The notes under the pieces were generated by a model. It was not told the origin of the DNA. It ran no database searches and was given only the letters and a program-made list of their open reading frames with translations. Below, piece by piece: positions 1 to 9,436 of a stretch of 55,491 nucleotides of DNA. Every line of letters starts with the position of its first letter. The stretch's first letter is position 1. The position numbers and the translations under genes are program-made. The DNA comes from Actinotignum sanguinis (lineage in GTDB: Bacteria > Actinomycetota > Actinomycetes > Actinomycetales > Actinomycetaceae), in contig NZ_QDIE01000014.1 of NCBI RefSeq assembly GCF_003957255.1, positions 1 through 55,491 on the forward strand. The letters run 5' to 3'.

Positions 1-55
1 TTGCGGGGTATCTCCTTTCGAGGATAGGTAGGAGTTGATTCGAAAGGTACCCGCG

Positions 56-709
56 ATGGTCGCCTTTGTGTATACCGACACGAGGATCACCGCGGGATAC
101 AGATACACCACACTAACGGACGCAACCATTACTGTTGGTTGGCCGGGCTTAATTGTTATGGCTATAACTGTTATTGCGTTAGCAACCGCTGATGAGGCGA
201 ATCGTCCTGATGATGCCACACTCGGAATTATTTGTTGCTCCGGCATGATGGCCCTTTTTTCATGGTTTCTGTGGATGGGGTACAAGCGGCGTTTTGGTGT
301 AGATGATCAAAAAGTGTGGTCCAGTTTTGCGCCGGTCTTTTATCGGGAGATTTATTTCTCGGAGATAACACGGGTGACCTTCGCGGGGGTATCTTTCGGA
401 GTCTTTGCGCATAATAAGAGCCCACTTGCTTTGGGTATCAATCGCTTTGACTACACGCTTGCTTATTTGCGGATTCTTGAGGAGATGCGGGTGCGGCGTT
501 TTACGGTTGGGAAGATTGAGCCGGATGATCCGCGCTGGCCGGAGGCGTGGCAGGAAATGCGTAATCGGCTTGCGGCCGAAGCGTATCGGAACCACCACAA
601 GTACTATGATTCTCACCCGGCAGAATTAGAAGAGCTTAACGCATTAGTGGTAGGTCGATTTCTTACCCCAAACCCGATCCCGCAGCCTCCTACTCAAAGT
701 GGATACTAA
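56..709 (+). CDS. Small membrane protein with PH-like cytosolic part
   Basis: About 217 residues. I chose the ATG at 56 because a purine-rich GAAAGG lies 8-10 bases before it; a TTG at 35 is possible but has AGGAG directly against it. Two hydrophobic segments (about residues 24-43 and 63-80 from the ATG, around GLIVMAITVIALATA and MMALFSWFLWMGY) are followed by an RRFGVDDQKVWSS stretch and a soluble domain with alternating strands. This order resembles small actinobacterial proteins with two membrane helices and a bacterial PH-like domain. No catalytic motif is visible. G+C is lower than in the next genes. It converges on the surface-protein gene. Function unknown; the PH-like reading is inference. 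Confidence 0.6.
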   Translation: MVAFVYTDTRITAGYRYTTLTDATITVGWPGLIVMAITVIALATADEANRPDDATLGIICCSGMMALFSWFLWMGYKRRFGVDDQKVWSSFAPVFYREIYFSEITRVTFAGVSFGVFAHNKSPLALGINRFDYTLAYLRILEEMRVRRFTVGKIEPDDPRWPEAWQEMRNRLAAEAYRNHHKYYDSHPAELEELNALVVGRFLTPNPIPQPPTQSGY

Positions 710-720
710 GGAAATCAGCC

Positions 721-2160
721 TTAATCCTTGAACCGCCGCCCCACCGCGAGTGCTAATCCGACTCCGCCCAGCAGCGCCGCGAGCACCAGGCCCGCAGCAG
801 AGCTTGCTCCGGTGCGTTGCAACGAGGTTGGGCGCGGCGTGGGCATATTCACCGGCGGGCGCGGCGTGCTTACCGAAGGCGGTGCGCTGGGAACGCTCGG
901 AGTGCTCGGGACCGTGGGAGTGCTGATAATAGCCGGCGCGGTGGGTGTAGGCGGCGCGGGCGTGGACGGCGTCGGGCTGGGAACGCTCCGGTCGCTAGGC
1001 TCCGGTTCCGGCGAAGACGACGGCTCCGGGGACGGCTGCTCGCATAGGGTAATCACCGCGGCGGCTTGATCGCAACCGTCCTCCCCAATGCCGCTCAGGT
1101 CATACGTGACCGCGGGGTTGGCGTAGAGAGCATAAGTGTAGGCGTACCAATCGCCCGCACCCAACGCGCCCTCAATATCGGTCCCGATAAGATCGCTGCG
1201 CCCGCTTTCCTTCGTGGCGACGCACTGCGGCGAACCGGTCAATCCGGCATCCGTCACCCGTTCGCGCGCAGCCGCATTGACGGCCGGGTCGCTGAGCGAA
1301 TACGTGGGTAGATCACCCATGCGGCCCCACTCGAATTCCTGTAGGCTCTGGCAGCCCTCGAGATACGATCCGGGACCGCCACCTTCCTGGGAACATTTCC
1401 ACAGCTTATTTGTGGCTCGCACCGGAAGCACGGTCACCTCCGACTGCACCGCCACATCACCTTCCACCCGGAGCGTGTAGATACCCGGACCGTGCAACCC
1501 GAAAGAATATTCGTCGTACAGGGCCATATTCCCGACCACGCCGTCGTAGGCCTGGTACGACGGCGGATCTGTGGACACGGCTCTATCGGCCTTCATATGC
1601 CACACACCCAGATCCATATCCTCGAAATCCGGCCCGATATGGGGATACCAGGGGAAAGTCTCGGGGTCCCGGCCGGGATTGAGCTCGGGATCGACAATGA
1701 CCGCGCCTTCCTCACCCCGGCGTACTTCCCAGATGGGCAACTCCTGATTCACGGGAACGGTGGGAACCGTCCAGCGCGTCTCCCAATCGAAATCAGGTTG
1801 CGTCAGGCGGGCCTCGAGAGCGGCATGGTCCGGAACACTGGTGACCGTCAATGTGACGTTCTCCAGCACCGTGGGGACGAAAACAGCCACCCCCTGCGCG
1901 CTTTGGATATGATCCGAGGAACCCAGCAGACGGGCTACCTGAACCGTGTAGCTCACATGGGCGACGTCGCCCACCTTCTCCACGCACGTATCCCCGCCGC
2001 GGCAATTCACCCCGCCACCGGTAGGATTCACGACGTTTCCGATAACGGTGCGGCTCGGGTCAGGCCCGCCGGCTTTCGTGGTGGCGGGAAGGAAAATGCC
2101 GGCACCGGCCAGCGCGGCGGCAAGGGCGAAACGCCCCCAGGCACATGCGTGATTAGCCAT
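721..2160 (-). CDS. Secreted, sortase-anchored surface protein (LQRTG-type signal)
   Basis: 479 residues from the ATG at 2160. The frame is open 30 codons further upstream, but only the 2160 start puts a signal peptide first (MANHACAWGRFALAAALAGAG, cleavage near TKA-GG). The body is a secreted region with several Cys (CRGGDTCVEK, CSQEGG, CQSLQ) without a recognised fold. It is followed by a Pro/Ser/Thr-rich wall-spanning stalk (about residues 385-440), then SLQRTG, a hydrophobic segment and the basic tail GRRFKD. LQRTG is a variant of the LPXTG sortase signal. Likely a cell-wall-anchored exported protein, possibly an adhesin or a pilus-associated subunit; the ligand is unknown. No sortase gene lies in the window. 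Confidence 0.8.
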   Translation of the reverse strand: MANHACAWGRFALAAALAGAGIFLPATTKAGGPDPSRTVIGNVVNPTGGGVNCRGGDTCVEKVGDVAHVSYTVQVARLLGSSDHIQSAQGVAVFVPTVLENVTLTVTSVPDHAALEARLTQPDFDWETRWTVPTVPVNQELPIWEVRRGEEGAVIVDPELNPGRDPETFPWYPHIGPDFEDMDLGVWHMKADRAVSTDPPSYQAYDGVVGNMALYDEYSFGLHGPGIYTLRVEGDVAVQSEVTVLPVRATNKLWKCSQEGGGPGSYLEGCQSLQEFEWGRMGDLPTYSLSDPAVNAAARERVTDAGLTGSPQCVATKESGRSDLIGTDIEGALGAGDWYAYTYALYANPAVTYDLSGIGEDGCDQAAAVITLCEQPSPEPSSSPEPEPSDRSVPSPTPSTPAPPTPTAPAIISTPTVPSTPSVPSAPPSVSTPRPPVNMPTPRPTSLQRTGASSAAGLVLAALLGGVGLALAVGRRFKD

Positions 2161-2293
2161 GGGTACCCCCGTGGAAATTATGTTCCCGATGCGGTTTCGG
2201 CTATGACGCCGCATCGAGAAAGGCGTGATATGCGGGTAAATAGTCCGCACCTATTTTCATAGTACACCTTAGTAAATTAATATGCGCGGGTTC

Positions 2294-2962
2294 CTAGGGT
2301 AGCCGCCAATCAACCGGGCTGGCACCCTGCTCGGCAAGAAGTGCATTGGCTCGCGAGAAAGGCTTGGAGCCGAAGAAGCCGCGGGATGCTGAAAGCGGGG
2401 ACGGGTGCGGGCTGGCAATCACCGGGGTAGCGCCCAGTAGTGGGCGTAACTCTTGAGCATTACGGCCCCACAGAATCGCCACCAGGGGCTTGCCGCGCGC
2501 CGCGAGAGTGCGGATCGCGTGATCGGTGACCTTTTCCCAGCCGCGCCCGCGATGGGAATTGGCGTTATTCGGGGTCACGGTCAGCACCCTGTTGAGGAGC
2601 ATAACGCCCTGTTCGCACCACGGCGTGAGGTCACCGCTGCTGGGAAGTGGGGCGCCAACGTCGTCGTGCAATTCTCGGAAAATATTGACGAGCGAGCGCG
2701 GCGGGGCCACATTCGGCGCCACACTAAAGGAGAGCCCCACCGCATTCCCGGGAGTGGGGTAGGGGTCCTGACCCACAATGAGTACCTTGACGGCATCGAG
2801 GGGATACGTGAAAGCACGCAGCACATTCTTGCCCGCGGGAAGATAGCCGCGCCCGGCCGCGTTTTCCTCGCGTAAGAACGTCCCCATCTCGTGAATGATA
2901 GGTTCAACAGGGGCAAGAGCCCGCGCCCAATCGGGGCTGATGATCTCGGAAAGAGGCTGCAT
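2294..2962 (-). CDS. ung: Uracil-DNA glycosylase
   Basis: 222 residues, normal length for family 1 UDG. It removes uracil from DNA as the first step of base excision repair in the cytosol. The water-activating motif GQDPYP is at residues 64-69 (Asp66), followed by the uracil-binding GNAVGLSF; the [11 protein letters not shown] minor-groove/catalytic His motif is near residue 186. The frame extends upstream, but the ATG at 2962 starts the conserved N-terminus ([12 protein letters not shown]). This start is only one base from the divergent GTG at 2964, so the two genes share an extremely tight divergent arrangement and each gene's upstream signal lies inside the other's coding sequence. Confidence 0.96.
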   Translation of the reverse strand: MQPLSEIISPDWARALAPVEPIIHEMGTFLREENAAGRGYLPAGKNVLRAFTYPLDAVKVLIVGQDPYPTPGNAVGLSFSVAPNVAPPRSLVNIFRELHDDVGAPLPSSGDLTPWCEQGVMLLNRVLTVTPNNANSHRGRGWEKVTDHAIRTLAARGKPLVAILWGRNAQELRPLLGATPVIASPHPSPLSASRGFFGSKPFSRANALLAEQGASPVDWRLP

Positions 2963-2963
2963 A

Positions 2964-3338
2964 GTGTCAGAGTACCGGAGTGAAGAACCTCCTTTTGCGG
3001 AAGCGCCCTCGGGAGGCGGGCGCGGGGAAGGGGATTCCGCGCGCCGCGAGCGCGAGGCTGCCTGGGAAGAGTTCCTGCGCGGTGCCGGGCCCGCATTGCA
3101 CGACGACGAGCTGCGCGTCCTCACCACGGAGATGCGCTGGCGGGCCGCGTACCGCACGAAAACCGAGGCGATTCGGGCGCTCGGCATGACTCCCACCCGC
3201 TACTACCTGATCCTTTCCGGGATTCTCAATAACCCGCGCGCTGAAGTGGAGTATCCGGATGTGGTGCGCGCTATTACCCGCTTGCGGGATCTGCGCGATA
3301 AAGAACGCGGCGGTCGCGGCGGAAAACAGCTAGGCTAG
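2964..3338 (+). CDS. DUF3263 family protein
   Basis: 124 residues from the GTG at 2964, which has AGAGG seven bases upstream (inside ung). The N-terminal 30 residues are acidic and disordered. Residues 35-110 contain the DUF3263 pattern: a helical segment with [17 protein letters not shown], then a helix-turn-helix-like [21 protein letters not shown] and [13 protein letters not shown]3263 proteins are short, actinobacteria-specific and regularly sit before a LytR_C gene, as here. The HTH-like region suggests DNA binding, but no target is known. Four bases separate it from the next gene, so the two are probably co-transcribed. Confidence 0.85.
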   Translation: MSEYRSEEPPFAEAPSGGGRGEGDSARREREAAWEEFLRGAGPALHDDELRVLTTEMRWRAAYRTKTEAIRALGMTPTRYYLILSGILNNPRAEVEYPDVVRAITRLRDLRDKERGGRGGKQLG

Positions 3339-3342
3339 CCGT

Positions 3343-3969
3343 GTGGCAGGAAAGTACCCAGTAGACGAATTTGATATCGCGGCGCGCCAGCGCACAACCC
3401 GCGGGGCTCACCGCAAGCGCGAATCCTCGGTGAAGTGGTGGATCGCGCTTATCGCTATCCTCATTCTCGCCCCGGCTCTCGGGTACGGCATTGTCAAAAT
3501 GAACCAGATTTCAGTAGCGCCGCCCTCCCAGAAACCGAGCGTGAGCGCACCGGCCCAGTCCGCAACGCCGGCGCCCGAAGCTGGTACCGAAGGCGCGGGT
3601 GCGGAAAGTAGCCAGGCGCCCGCGGCGCAGGCTCCGAACCCCGCGGAAGCCGCCTCGCCTTCGGCTTCCCCCACTCCGGCCGCTGAGGTGGATCGCAGCC
3701 GTTCCACCCTCATCCTCAACGCCTCCGGAATTTCCGGATATGCCGCGGCCCACCAGAGCCAGCTCACGGAGGCTGGCTTTACCGCCACCTCCATCGGTAA
3801 CTACCAGCACGCCGCCCCGGCCCACTCTCAGATTTTCTATCCGGCGGCCGCCGATCTGCCCACGGTGGAGGCCATCGGTGCGGAACTGGGGATCACTGAT
3901 TTCGTTGAAAATGCCAGTGCCAGCGGGGATAGCATCGTCGTTGTGCTGGCGGGAGATACCCGCGGTTAA
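3343..3969 (+). CDS. LytR C-terminal domain membrane protein
   Basis: 208 residues from the GTG at 3343. A basic cytosolic N-terminus (about 30 residues) is followed by one membrane helix (WWIALIAILILAPALGYGIV, residues 32-51). A long Ala/Pro/Ser/Glu linker (55-115) leads to a LytR_C domain at about 118-205, with STLILNASGISGYAA, a FYPAAAD strand and the final SIVVVLAGD. LytR_C domains occur at the end of LytR-CpsA-Psr wall-polymer ligases or alone on membrane anchors in actinobacteria; the stand-alone form probably acts outside the membrane in wall assembly. Co-directional with DUF3263, and the order DUF3263-LytR_C-groEL is a familiar actinobacterial neighbourhood. Confidence 0.85.
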   Translation: MAGKYPVDEFDIAARQRTTRGAHRKRESSVKWWIALIAILILAPALGYGIVKMNQISVAPPSQKPSVSAPAQSATPAPEAGTEGAGAESSQAPAAQAPNPAEAASPSASPTPAAEVDRSRSTLILNASGISGYAAAHQSQLTEAGFTATSIGNYQHAAPAHSQIFYPAAADLPTVEAIGAELGITDFVENASASGDSIVVVLAGDTRG

Positions 3970-3978
3970 AGAACCGCG
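3961..3978 (+). terminator. Hairpin at the stop of the LytR_C gene
   Basis: CGCGGTT, loop AAAG, AACCGCG is a perfect 7-bp stem overlapping the stop codon. A second perfect 7-bp hairpin (TTGAGCG, loop TATTC, CGCTCAA) lies at 4013-4031. Neither has a T tract. Either or both could end the DUF3263-LytR_C transcript. Confidence 0.4.
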
Positions 3979-4128
3979 CGCGAAGATTCCCGGCTTCGCC
4001 AGCCGCTAAAAGTTGAGCGTATTCCGCTCAAGTGTTCGGGGCGGTAATCCGGGGTGAGGCGCGCGGAATTGCGGGCATATCGCGCTTTTCTGGCGGGTGG
4101 CTGCTGTGTCGTCGTACCTGAACCAAAG

Positions 4129-4155
4129 CTTGCACTCGAGCCGTGAGAGTGCCAG
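4129..4155 (+). promoter_or_regulatory. Upstream CIRCE-like operator of groEL
   Basis: CTTGCACTC, nine bases, GAGTGCCAG. Each arm matches the CIRCE consensus (TTAGCACTC/GAGTGCTAA) at 7 of 9 positions and the 9-base spacing is exact. It overlaps a plausible promoter: -35 TTGCAC at 4130-4135, 17-bp spacer, -10 CAGAAT at 4153-4158. HrcA bound here would block RNA polymerase. Confidence 0.72.
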
Positions 4156-4163
4156 AATCTCTG

Positions 4164-5913
<1,750 letters not shown>

Positions 5914-5940
5914 ACCGCAAAGCTAAGGTGCTAACCGTCA

Positions 5941-5976
5941 GGGTGGCGCGCTTTCCGAGTGGAGGGCGCGCCACCC
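5941..5976 (+). terminator. Terminator hairpin after groEL
   Basis: GGGTGGCGCGC (5941-5951) and GCGCGCCACCC (5966-5976) form a perfect 11-bp stem with a 14-base loop. No T tract follows. It lies 28 bases after the groEL stop. Confidence 0.75.
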
Positions 5977-6002
5977 TTGGCATATACGGAAGTGCAGACA
6001 GG

Positions 6003-6039
6003 TCCGGCCCGCAGTGCGCGGATCCGGCCCGCAGTGCGC
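6003..6039. repeat. 17-bp tandem direct repeat, period 20
   Basis: TCCGGCCCGCAGTGCGC occurs at 6003-6019 and 6023-6039. The related AGGTCCTGTCCGTAGCGC follows, and CAGACAGG/CCTGTCTG form an outer inverted pair. It sits between the 3' ends of groEL and the HD-domain gene. Function unknown. Confidence 0.6.
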
Positions 6040-6117
6040 AGGTCCTGTCCGTAGCGCGGGTCCTGTCTGTAGGCCGCATGCTATCGATTTCGGCCGCACG
6101 CGTATATCCGGCCGGGC

Positions 6118-7488
6118 TTACATATCCGGTTCGCGCTCGATACCGTGCGTGGGGGAGGGATCGGCGGGCCGGGCCACAATATCTCCCTCGGGATCATCTT
6201 CGATCAGCGGCGGGATAGTATCCGTGTAACGCGGGGTACGCCGGGGCGCGCCCTCGCGTTCCTTCTCTTTCCACACCTCGGCCTGGGCACGATCTGCGAG
6301 CGGGGAGTCGATATTCTCCGCCAGCGCTAGTGCCTCATCGCGTTCCTTTTCGGCCGCCCGCCGCCGCTCATTAATTTTATTGAGCATGGCCTGGGAAACT
6401 TCTTCGCGCTGGCGCTTGCGGAGCTGCTCGGCGCTCAGCTGCGGCTCACTCACGTCCGTCACCGGCCCGGTGGGGATCACCCGCGTGACCTCGCCGGAAT
6501 CCTCCTCCGGAATACGTGCTTCCACCGCTTCCAACGTCGAGGTTTCGGTGCGAGCATCGCGATAGGGCTCCGCCCCGGCCGGCGTTACGGGTGTGGCCAG
6601 CGATACGGGCGCGGCTGGCGCGGTGAGAGGTGGCAGCGCCGTCGTACCTAAATCTGTATCGCCCGGGCGCGTAACGTCTGCCGTGCGCGCTACCTCTCCG
6701 CTCCGCGTAGTCTCTCCGCTGTGCGGCCCATCGGCCGGTGCCATCGCCTCCGCGGGGCGCTCGGGCTCCGCCAGGCGCTTGCGCAGCTTCGCGGCCTCCG
6801 CCTGCAAATTCTGGCGCGCCGCATCCTCCCATTTTTGGCCCTCGGGCGTATAAAACAAATGCTTGCGCTCCAGCAGCTTCGCCACGATTTTTTCGCGCCC
6901 GCGCCAGAAACTCTCATCGGGAATATGCGGGTATTCCTCGCGAATCGCCTGGGTATAGCGCCGGTAGCTCTGCGGGGACGAAGCTAAAATCGCCAGGTGT
7001 GCATCACGCAGCACCATAATGTCAATATCCTGTTCGGCGGTCCCCAGGCTGGTTGCCGGGGCGCGCCCCATGACCGGCATGGCGGTAAGCGCGGGAGCTT
7101 TCATGCCCCAAATCAATTCGGCCACCCGGCGCGCAGTTTCCGCGGCGATACCCAGCTGCGTCAGCTCATTTTCGGCTGTGCGCGCCGAGAGCAGCTCATC
7201 TTCACCCCCGCGTTTCGTGTAGACGCGGTAGCGCGACGTCGAAAAAACCACCCCGTGGTACCAGGCCGCAAGCCGCACAGTATCCGGGTGATGCGTTTCG
7301 TTAATGAGTTTTTCCACGTTGGCGAGCATGGCCGTGAGGTGGTGAATATCGTGGAAGATACGATCAGGTTCCGACCAGCGCCCCAGCACCGACGCGCACG
7401 TCTCCTGAATCTCCGCGCTGGACGCGGTCGCCCCCAGCCCCGTCACTGCCTTCTCGAAAGAAACCGGCAGCCACGAAGGAACGGACAT
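6118..7488 (-). CDS. HD-domain phosphohydrolase-like protein with long disordered tail
   Basis: 456 residues from the ATG at 7488, preceded by GGGAGGAAAT; the 28 upstream codons are not needed. Residues 1-230 match the predicted metal-dependent HD phosphohydrolase family (COG4339 type): DRIFHDIHHL near 43-52, AAWYHGVVF near 75-83, RDAHLAILAS near 160, then EEYPHIPDESFWRGREKI. In relatives the second motif usually reads WFHD; here the Asp position is Gly, so the canonical HD pair may be incomplete. Residues 230-456 are a charged, low-complexity extension with a coiled-coil-like RRRAAEKERDEA stretch, not typical of the family. Substrate unknown. Confidence 0.75.
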   Translation of the reverse strand: MSVPSWLPVSFEKAVTGLGATASSAEIQETCASVLGRWSEPDRIFHDIHHLTAMLANVEKLINETHHPDTVRLAAWYHGVVFSTSRYRVYTKRGGEDELLSARTAENELTQLGIAAETARRVAELIWGMKAPALTAMPVMGRAPATSLGTAEQDIDIMVLRDAHLAILASSPQSYRRYTQAIREEYPHIPDESFWRGREKIVAKLLERKHLFYTPEGQKWEDAARQNLQAEAAKLRKRLAEPERPAEAMAPADGPHSGETTRSGEVARTADVTRPGDTDLGTTALPPLTAPAAPVSLATPVTPAGAEPYRDARTETSTLEAVEARIPEEDSGEVTRVIPTGPVTDVSEPQLSAEQLRKRQREEVSQAMLNKINERRRAAEKERDEALALAENIDSPLADRAQAEVWKEKEREGAPRRTPRYTDTIPPLIEDDPEGDIVARPADPSPTHGIEREPDM

Positions 7489-7766
7489 ATTTCCTCCCAC
7501 CGTGGTGCGCACCCGCGGCGAACTTTTCGCCAGGGGACGACGACGCACGTCGCCCTCCGCACTCAAACGCAACTGATTCTAATCATGCCCCGGCCCGGGT
7601 GGGGACACTTTGGGCCTTTTCGCACCTCAGGACCGCAGCGGAGGCAGACGGGGAGGACCTTGTTTGACCGCGGGTAACGCCGCGGACCCTCCACTTTTCG
7701 CCCAGCTGAACGCGATAACCGGGCCGGCGAGGTGCACGGGCGCGGCCGGTGCACTAACGTAGAGAC

Positions 7767-8582
7767 GTGATATCTGACGCAGCCTTCTCCGCCTCGCCCA
7801 CCGCCGGCCGGCCCCGGGCGCTGGTGACCGGGGGAAGTTCCGGTATCGGGCTCGCTTTCGCCCGCCAGCTCGCCGCGCGCGGATACGCGTTGGTCCTGGT
7901 GGCGCGCGGGGCAGCACGCCTGAACGCCGTTGCCGAACAATTCCGGGAGCGGGGCGTGGAATGCGAAACGATGTGTTGCGATCTGGGTGCGGGCAACGAC
8001 GTCGCACGCCTGTGCACCTACCTAGCTGACCATGCTGTTGATGTGGTGGTCAATAATGCCGGGGCGGGCCTTTACGAGAGCCTCGTGGATGGGGATATGG
8101 ACCGGATCGAGGCCGCGGCGGCCCTCATGGCGGGGGCGCCGGTACGGATCGGCGCGGCAGCCACAGCGGCAATGGCGCGCCGCGGGCGGGGCGCTCTCAT
8201 AAATATCGCCTCGGTGCAGAGTTTTGTTCCCATGGGTGCCTACGCGGCCCTCAAATCCTTTGTGCGAGTATGGTCCGAATCCTTGGCTGTGGAATTGCAC
8301 GGTAGTGGAGTGACGGTCACCGCGGTCCTGCCCGGATGGGTGCGTTCGGATTTCCACCGCAACTCGGGCGGGAAACGCTCCGGGGTTCCCGATGTGCTCT
8401 GGCTCGAACCCGATACGGTGGCGCGGGCCGCGCTTGCGGCGGCCGCGCGCGGAAAAGTCCGCTGCACCCCCACGGTGCGCTACAAGATTATTGGTTTCCT
8501 CGCGGAAAAGGGCCCGCGCTGCGCGGTAAACTGGGTGGCAAGGAAAATTAACGGCAGTGGGCGAAAGGCGGACCGCGGGTGA
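7767..8582 (+). CDS. Short-chain dehydrogenase/reductase
   Basis: 271 residues from the GTG at 7767. It has the Rossmann cofactor motif TGGSSGIG at 21-28, NNAGAG at 96-101, catalytic Ser149 (NIASV) and Tyr159-x3-Lys163 (YAALK). These are the classical SDR residues for NAD(P)-dependent oxidoreduction of a hydroxyl or keto group. The residue set following strand beta2 (VARGAARL) suggests NADP, which is an inference. The stop overlaps the start of the acyltransferase gene (GTGA), so the two are translationally coupled and the SDR may act on a lipid or acyl substrate. Confidence 0.92.
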   Translation: MISDAAFSASPTAGRPRALVTGGSSGIGLAFARQLAARGYALVLVARGAARLNAVAEQFRERGVECETMCCDLGAGNDVARLCTYLADHAVDVVVNNAGAGLYESLVDGDMDRIEAAAALMAGAPVRIGAAATAAMARRGRGALINIASVQSFVPMGAYAALKSFVRVWSESLAVELHGSGVTVTAVLPGWVRSDFHRNSGGKRSGVPDVLWLEPDTVARAALAAAARGKVRCTPTVRYKIIGFLAEKGPRCAVNWVARKINGSGRKADRG

Positions 8583-9412
8583 GCGAGCTCGAACCGATCG
8601 ATCCGTATTTGGATGACTCCAAAGCCCGCCGCCGGCATCGGGTGCGCCGTGCCCTCACAAAACCGGTCATGTCCACGATCCTCCGGCCCACCGTGCTGGG
8701 AGAAGAAAATATCGAGAACCTGGACGGCGCATTTATCCTGGTGCCGAATCATTCCTCGCACCTGGATGCTCCCATGATTTTCTCGCTGCTCCCCGATAAA
8801 CTCACCGAGCGGTTAGCCACGGGGGCGGCCGCGGATTATTTCTATCGCCGCCGCGGCATCTCCAATCTCACCTCGTTATTCTTTAATACCTATCCTATTG
8901 AGCGCGGTAAAAAGCCCACGGGTAAAGCCGGTTCGGAATACCAGCCCGGCCGTGCCAAGGGGATGACAGGCCGCCTGTTAGCAGCGGGTGTTCCGATTCT
9001 GATTTTCCCGGAAGGTACGCGTTCACGTACCGGGGAGCTCGGTACTCCGAAGGCGGGTGCCGCGGCCCTCGCCCAGCGTTTCAATGTTCCCATCGTTCCG
9101 ATTGCCATGTCCGGCGGGCACGAAGTTATGCCGGTGGGTGCGGTGCTCCCGAAATTCCGCGGCGAAGTCTTTTTGTTTATCGGCCGGCCCATGTACGGCC
9201 TCGCGGAGGAAGACCCGGCAGATTTTATGGGCCGAGTTTTCACCGCCATCCAGATGATGCTCGAGCAGAAAAGCGCGCATCCGCTCACCCCGGAAGGCAC
9301 CAGTCCTTTTGACGCGGCGCAGGCAGGTCAGGCTCCCACTGCGGGTGCGGCGCCCGAAGCGGGCGATCCGAGCGAGGCCGGCGAGGCCGGCGAGTTTCCG
9401 GAAACTGAGTAA
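8579..9412 (+). CDS. 1-acylglycerol-3-phosphate O-acyltransferase family (PlsC-like)
   Basis: 277 residues; the GTG start overlaps the SDR stop by 4 bp. The acyltransferase signature HSSHLD (H-x4-D) is at residues 58-63, and FPEGTRSRTG near 140-149 is the phosphate-binding motif. Such enzymes acylate lysophosphatidic acid (or related lysolipids) at the inner face of the membrane. Residues 1-30 are basic, and the last 40 residues are an Ala/Glu/Gly-rich disordered tail. No long membrane helix is obvious, so it is probably peripheral. Confidence 0.92.
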   Translation: MSELEPIDPYLDDSKARRRHRVRRALTKPVMSTILRPTVLGEENIENLDGAFILVPNHSSHLDAPMIFSLLPDKLTERLATGAAADYFYRRRGISNLTSLFFNTYPIERGKKPTGKAGSEYQPGRAKGMTGRLLAAGVPILIFPEGTRSRTGELGTPKAGAAALAQRFNVPIVPIAMSGGHEVMPVGAVLPKFRGEVFLFIGRPMYGLAEEDPADFMGRVFTAIQMMLEQKSAHPLTPEGTSPFDAAQAGQAPTAGAAPEAGDPSEAGEAGEFPETE

Positions 9413-9436
9413 CTGCTTGGAACCTGAGTAGCTCGC

